Below are positions 6,567 to 7,881 of a stretch of DNA of 7,881 nt, one piece after another; within the stretch, counting starts at the first letter, position 1; the number at the start of each line of letters is the position of its first letter. The notes under the pieces were generated by a model. It did not search any database and was not told the origin of the DNA. It saw only the letters and a program-made list of their open reading frames with translations. The stretch spans positions 1 to 7,881 of the forward strand of contig JAGNRX010000048.1 in assembly GCA_017988355.1 (NCBI GenBank), in the 5' to 3' direction. The DNA is from Bacteroidales bacterium (lineage in GTDB: Bacteria; Bacteroidota; Bacteroidia; Bacteroidales; P3). Both the position numbers and the translations under genes were made by a program.

Positions 6567-7346
6567 ATGTTTAATCCAGATATAATTAAACCAGAAAACT
6601 TGGTTTACCAAAAAACTAAGGTGCTTACAGATGTTGTAATGCATTATTGTGCAGGCTGTGGACACGGAACAACACACCGTCTTGTCGCAGAAGTTATTGA
6701 AGAAATGGGTATTCAAGATAAAGCTATTTGCGTTGCTCCAGTTGGATGCTCTGTTTTAGCTTATAATTATTTTCACGTTGACTCATTAGGAGCAGCTCAC
6801 GGTAGAGCTCCAGCAATTGCAACAGCAATTCAACGTATGTTCCCAGATCGTCACACATTTACCTACCAAGGAGATGGAGACCTAGCAGCTATTGGAACTG
6901 CAGAAACAATTCACGCTTGTAATCGTGGAGAAAACATTGTTATTATATTTATTAACAATGGTATTTACGGTATGACAGGAGGACAAATGGCTCCAACCAC
7001 ACTAATTGGTATGAAGACAGCAACCTCACCTTATGGTCGTACAGTTGAATTAAATGGCTATCCTTTGCAAATAACAGAATTACTTGCAGAATTACCAGGA
7101 ACATATTACATCACTCGTCAATCTGTTCACACTGCAGCAGCTGTTAGAAGGACAAAGAAAGCTATTCGTCAAGCATTTGAAAACCAAAAGAATAAAAAAG
7201 GGACATCTTTAGTTGAAGTTGTTTCTAACTGTAATTCTGGTTGGAAAATGACCCCAGTTGAAGCTAACGAATGGATGGTAGAAAACATGTTTGCTAAATA
7301 TCCAATCGGAGACATCAAAGTTGACGGAGAAAAAGTTAAAAAATAA
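6567..7346 (+). CDS. korB: 2-oxoacid:ferredoxin oxidoreductase beta subunit (thiamine diphosphate-binding)
   Basis: The beta subunit binds the thiamine diphosphate cofactor and, with alpha, decarboxylates the 2-oxoacid. The 259 residues include CAGCGHG (Cys28, Cys31), followed by the APVGCSVLAYNYF region. The cofactor-diphosphate/Mg motif runs from GDGD (102-105) to Asn130-Asn131, at the usual spacing, and continues as GIYGMTGGQMAPTT. The C-terminal part carries the SLVEVVSNCNSGW segment. There is no extra cluster domain, because the clusters are on the delta subunit. The gene is tightly packed, 5 nt after alpha and 17 nt before gamma. Length and organisation match bacterial four-subunit KOR/VOR enzymes. 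Pyruvate is a less likely substrate, since Bacteroidetes usually use a large single-chain pyruvate:ferredoxin oxidoreductase. Confidence 0.94.
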   Translation: MFNPDIIKPENLVYQKTKVLTDVVMHYCAGCGHGTTHRLVAEVIEEMGIQDKAICVAPVGCSVLAYNYFHVDSLGAAHGRAPAIATAIQRMFPDRHTFTYQGDGDLAAIGTAETIHACNRGENIVIIFINNGIYGMTGGQMAPTTLIGMKTATSPYGRTVELNGYPLQITELLAELPGTYYITRQSVHTAAAVRRTKKAIRQAFENQKNKKGTSLVEVVSNCNSGWKMTPVEANEWMVENMFAKYPIGDIKVDGEKVKK

Positions 7347-7363
7347 TCTTAAACGTAAAAGCA

Positions 7364-7881
7364 ATGACAGAAGAAATCATCATAGCCGGATTTGGTGGAC
7401 AAGGTGTCTTATCAATGGGTAAAATTCTTGCTTACTCAGGCGCTATGCAAGATAAAGAAGTAAGTTGGATGCCATCTTACGGTCCTGAAATGCGTGGAGG
7501 AACTGCAAACGTATCAGTTATCATATCTGATGAAAGAATCAGTTCTCCAATCATTAGCCAATTTGACACAGCAATAATACTTAACCAACAATCTCTTGAT
7601 AAATTTCAGAATTCAGTTAAACCTGGTGGAGTATTATTATATGACCCTAATGGAGTATTTAACCCTCCAACTCGTAAAGATATAAATATCTACAAGGTTG
7701 CTGCAACTGAAAAAGCATCAGAGCTTGGAATGGCAAAAGTATTTAATATGATTGTTCTTGGAGCTTTCCTACAAGTTAAACCAGTTGTAACTGAAGAGTT
7801 CATCGAAAAAGGTTTAATGAAATCACTTCCTGAACGTCATCATAAAATGATACCAGAAAATCTAAAAGCTGTTCAAACAGG
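7364..7881 (+). CDS. korC: 2-oxoacid:ferredoxin oxidoreductase gamma subunit, partial (3' end beyond the window)
   Basis: The open frame begins at ATG 7364 and runs to the window edge without a stop (172 complete codons). The N-terminus MTEEIIIAGFGGQGVLSMGK has the glycine-rich GFGGQGV signature of the gamma domain (pyruvate/ketoisovalerate oxidoreductase catalytic domain). It is followed by SYGPEMRGGTANVSVIIS, also typical, and AIILNQQSLDKF. Gamma helps bind coenzyme A and completes the four-subunit complex. Full-length stand-alone gamma subunits are about 180-190 residues, so only a short C-terminal piece should be missing. It starts 17 nt after beta, with an A-rich leader and no Shine-Dalgarno sequence. 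Whether more genes follow in the operon cannot be seen. Confidence 0.92.
   Translation, partial: MTEEIIIAGFGGQGVLSMGKILAYSGAMQDKEVSWMPSYGPEMRGGTANVSVIISDERISSPIISQFDTAIILNQQSLDKFQNSVKPGGVLLYDPNGVFNPPTRKDINIYKVAATEKASELGMAKVFNMIVLGAFLQVKPVVTEEFIEKGLMKSLPERHHKMIPENLKAVQT

Noticed and set aside
5460..6716. Minus-strand open frames at 5460-5672, 5916-6128 and 6516-6716
   Set aside because: They are antisense to the alpha and beta subunit genes, have no recognisable motifs and no plausible promoter or leader.
1..7881. Mobile element, CRISPR array, tRNA/rRNA, riboswitch or novel defence system
   Set aside because: I read both strands for transposase or phage genes, regularly spaced repeats and cloverleaf-like structures and found none. 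Except for the acyltransferase, the genes are recognised core-metabolism or stress enzymes, and the only long repeat is the SOD duplication.

Overview
The window looks like a chromosomal housekeeping segment from an anaerobic or oxygen-tolerant member of the Bacteroidetes, probably the Bacteroidales. Four things point there. The DNA is strongly AT-rich. No start codon has a convincing Shine-Dalgarno sequence; most are preceded by A-rich leaders. Two intergenic regions carry a perfect match to the Bacteroidetes promoter (TTTG, 19-20 nt, TAnnTTTG). The one exported protein has a signal peptide ending in KA|QD, which fits the Bacteroidetes preference for Gln after signal peptidase I cleavage. The genus cannot be told from this sequence.

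The left half (1-5058) is all on the minus strand. Read in the direction of transcription, it starts with two tandem iron/manganese-type superoxide dismutase genes: a cytosolic copy (4480-5058), then a signal-peptide-bearing copy (3706-4386). A probable three-gene unit follows: acetate kinase ackA (2427-3623), a short PlsC-family acyltransferase (1863-2423) and aspartyl-tRNA synthetase aspS (102-1853). The gaps in this unit are only 3 and 9 nt. It has its own promoter (3661-3691) and ends at a textbook intrinsic terminator (34-74).

The right half (5237-7881) is on the plus strand and diverges from the SOD genes. It is a four-subunit 2-oxoacid:ferredoxin oxidoreductase operon in the order delta (two [4Fe-4S] ferredoxin), alpha, beta (thiamine diphosphate) and gamma. 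The gamma gene is cut by the window edge. A consensus promoter (5157-5188) lies in the 178-bp divergent intergenic region.

Together the genes fit fermentative or anaerobic energy metabolism. The oxidoreductase makes acyl-CoA and reduced ferredoxin from 2-oxoacids, acetate kinase makes ATP from acetyl phosphate, and the superoxide dismutases would protect oxygen-labile iron-sulphur enzymes. I see no mobile element, CRISPR array, RNA gene, phage gene or unknown multi-gene system. The most interesting signal is the SOD tandem duplication, about 84% identical over 190 residues, in which one copy has become an exported enzyme.
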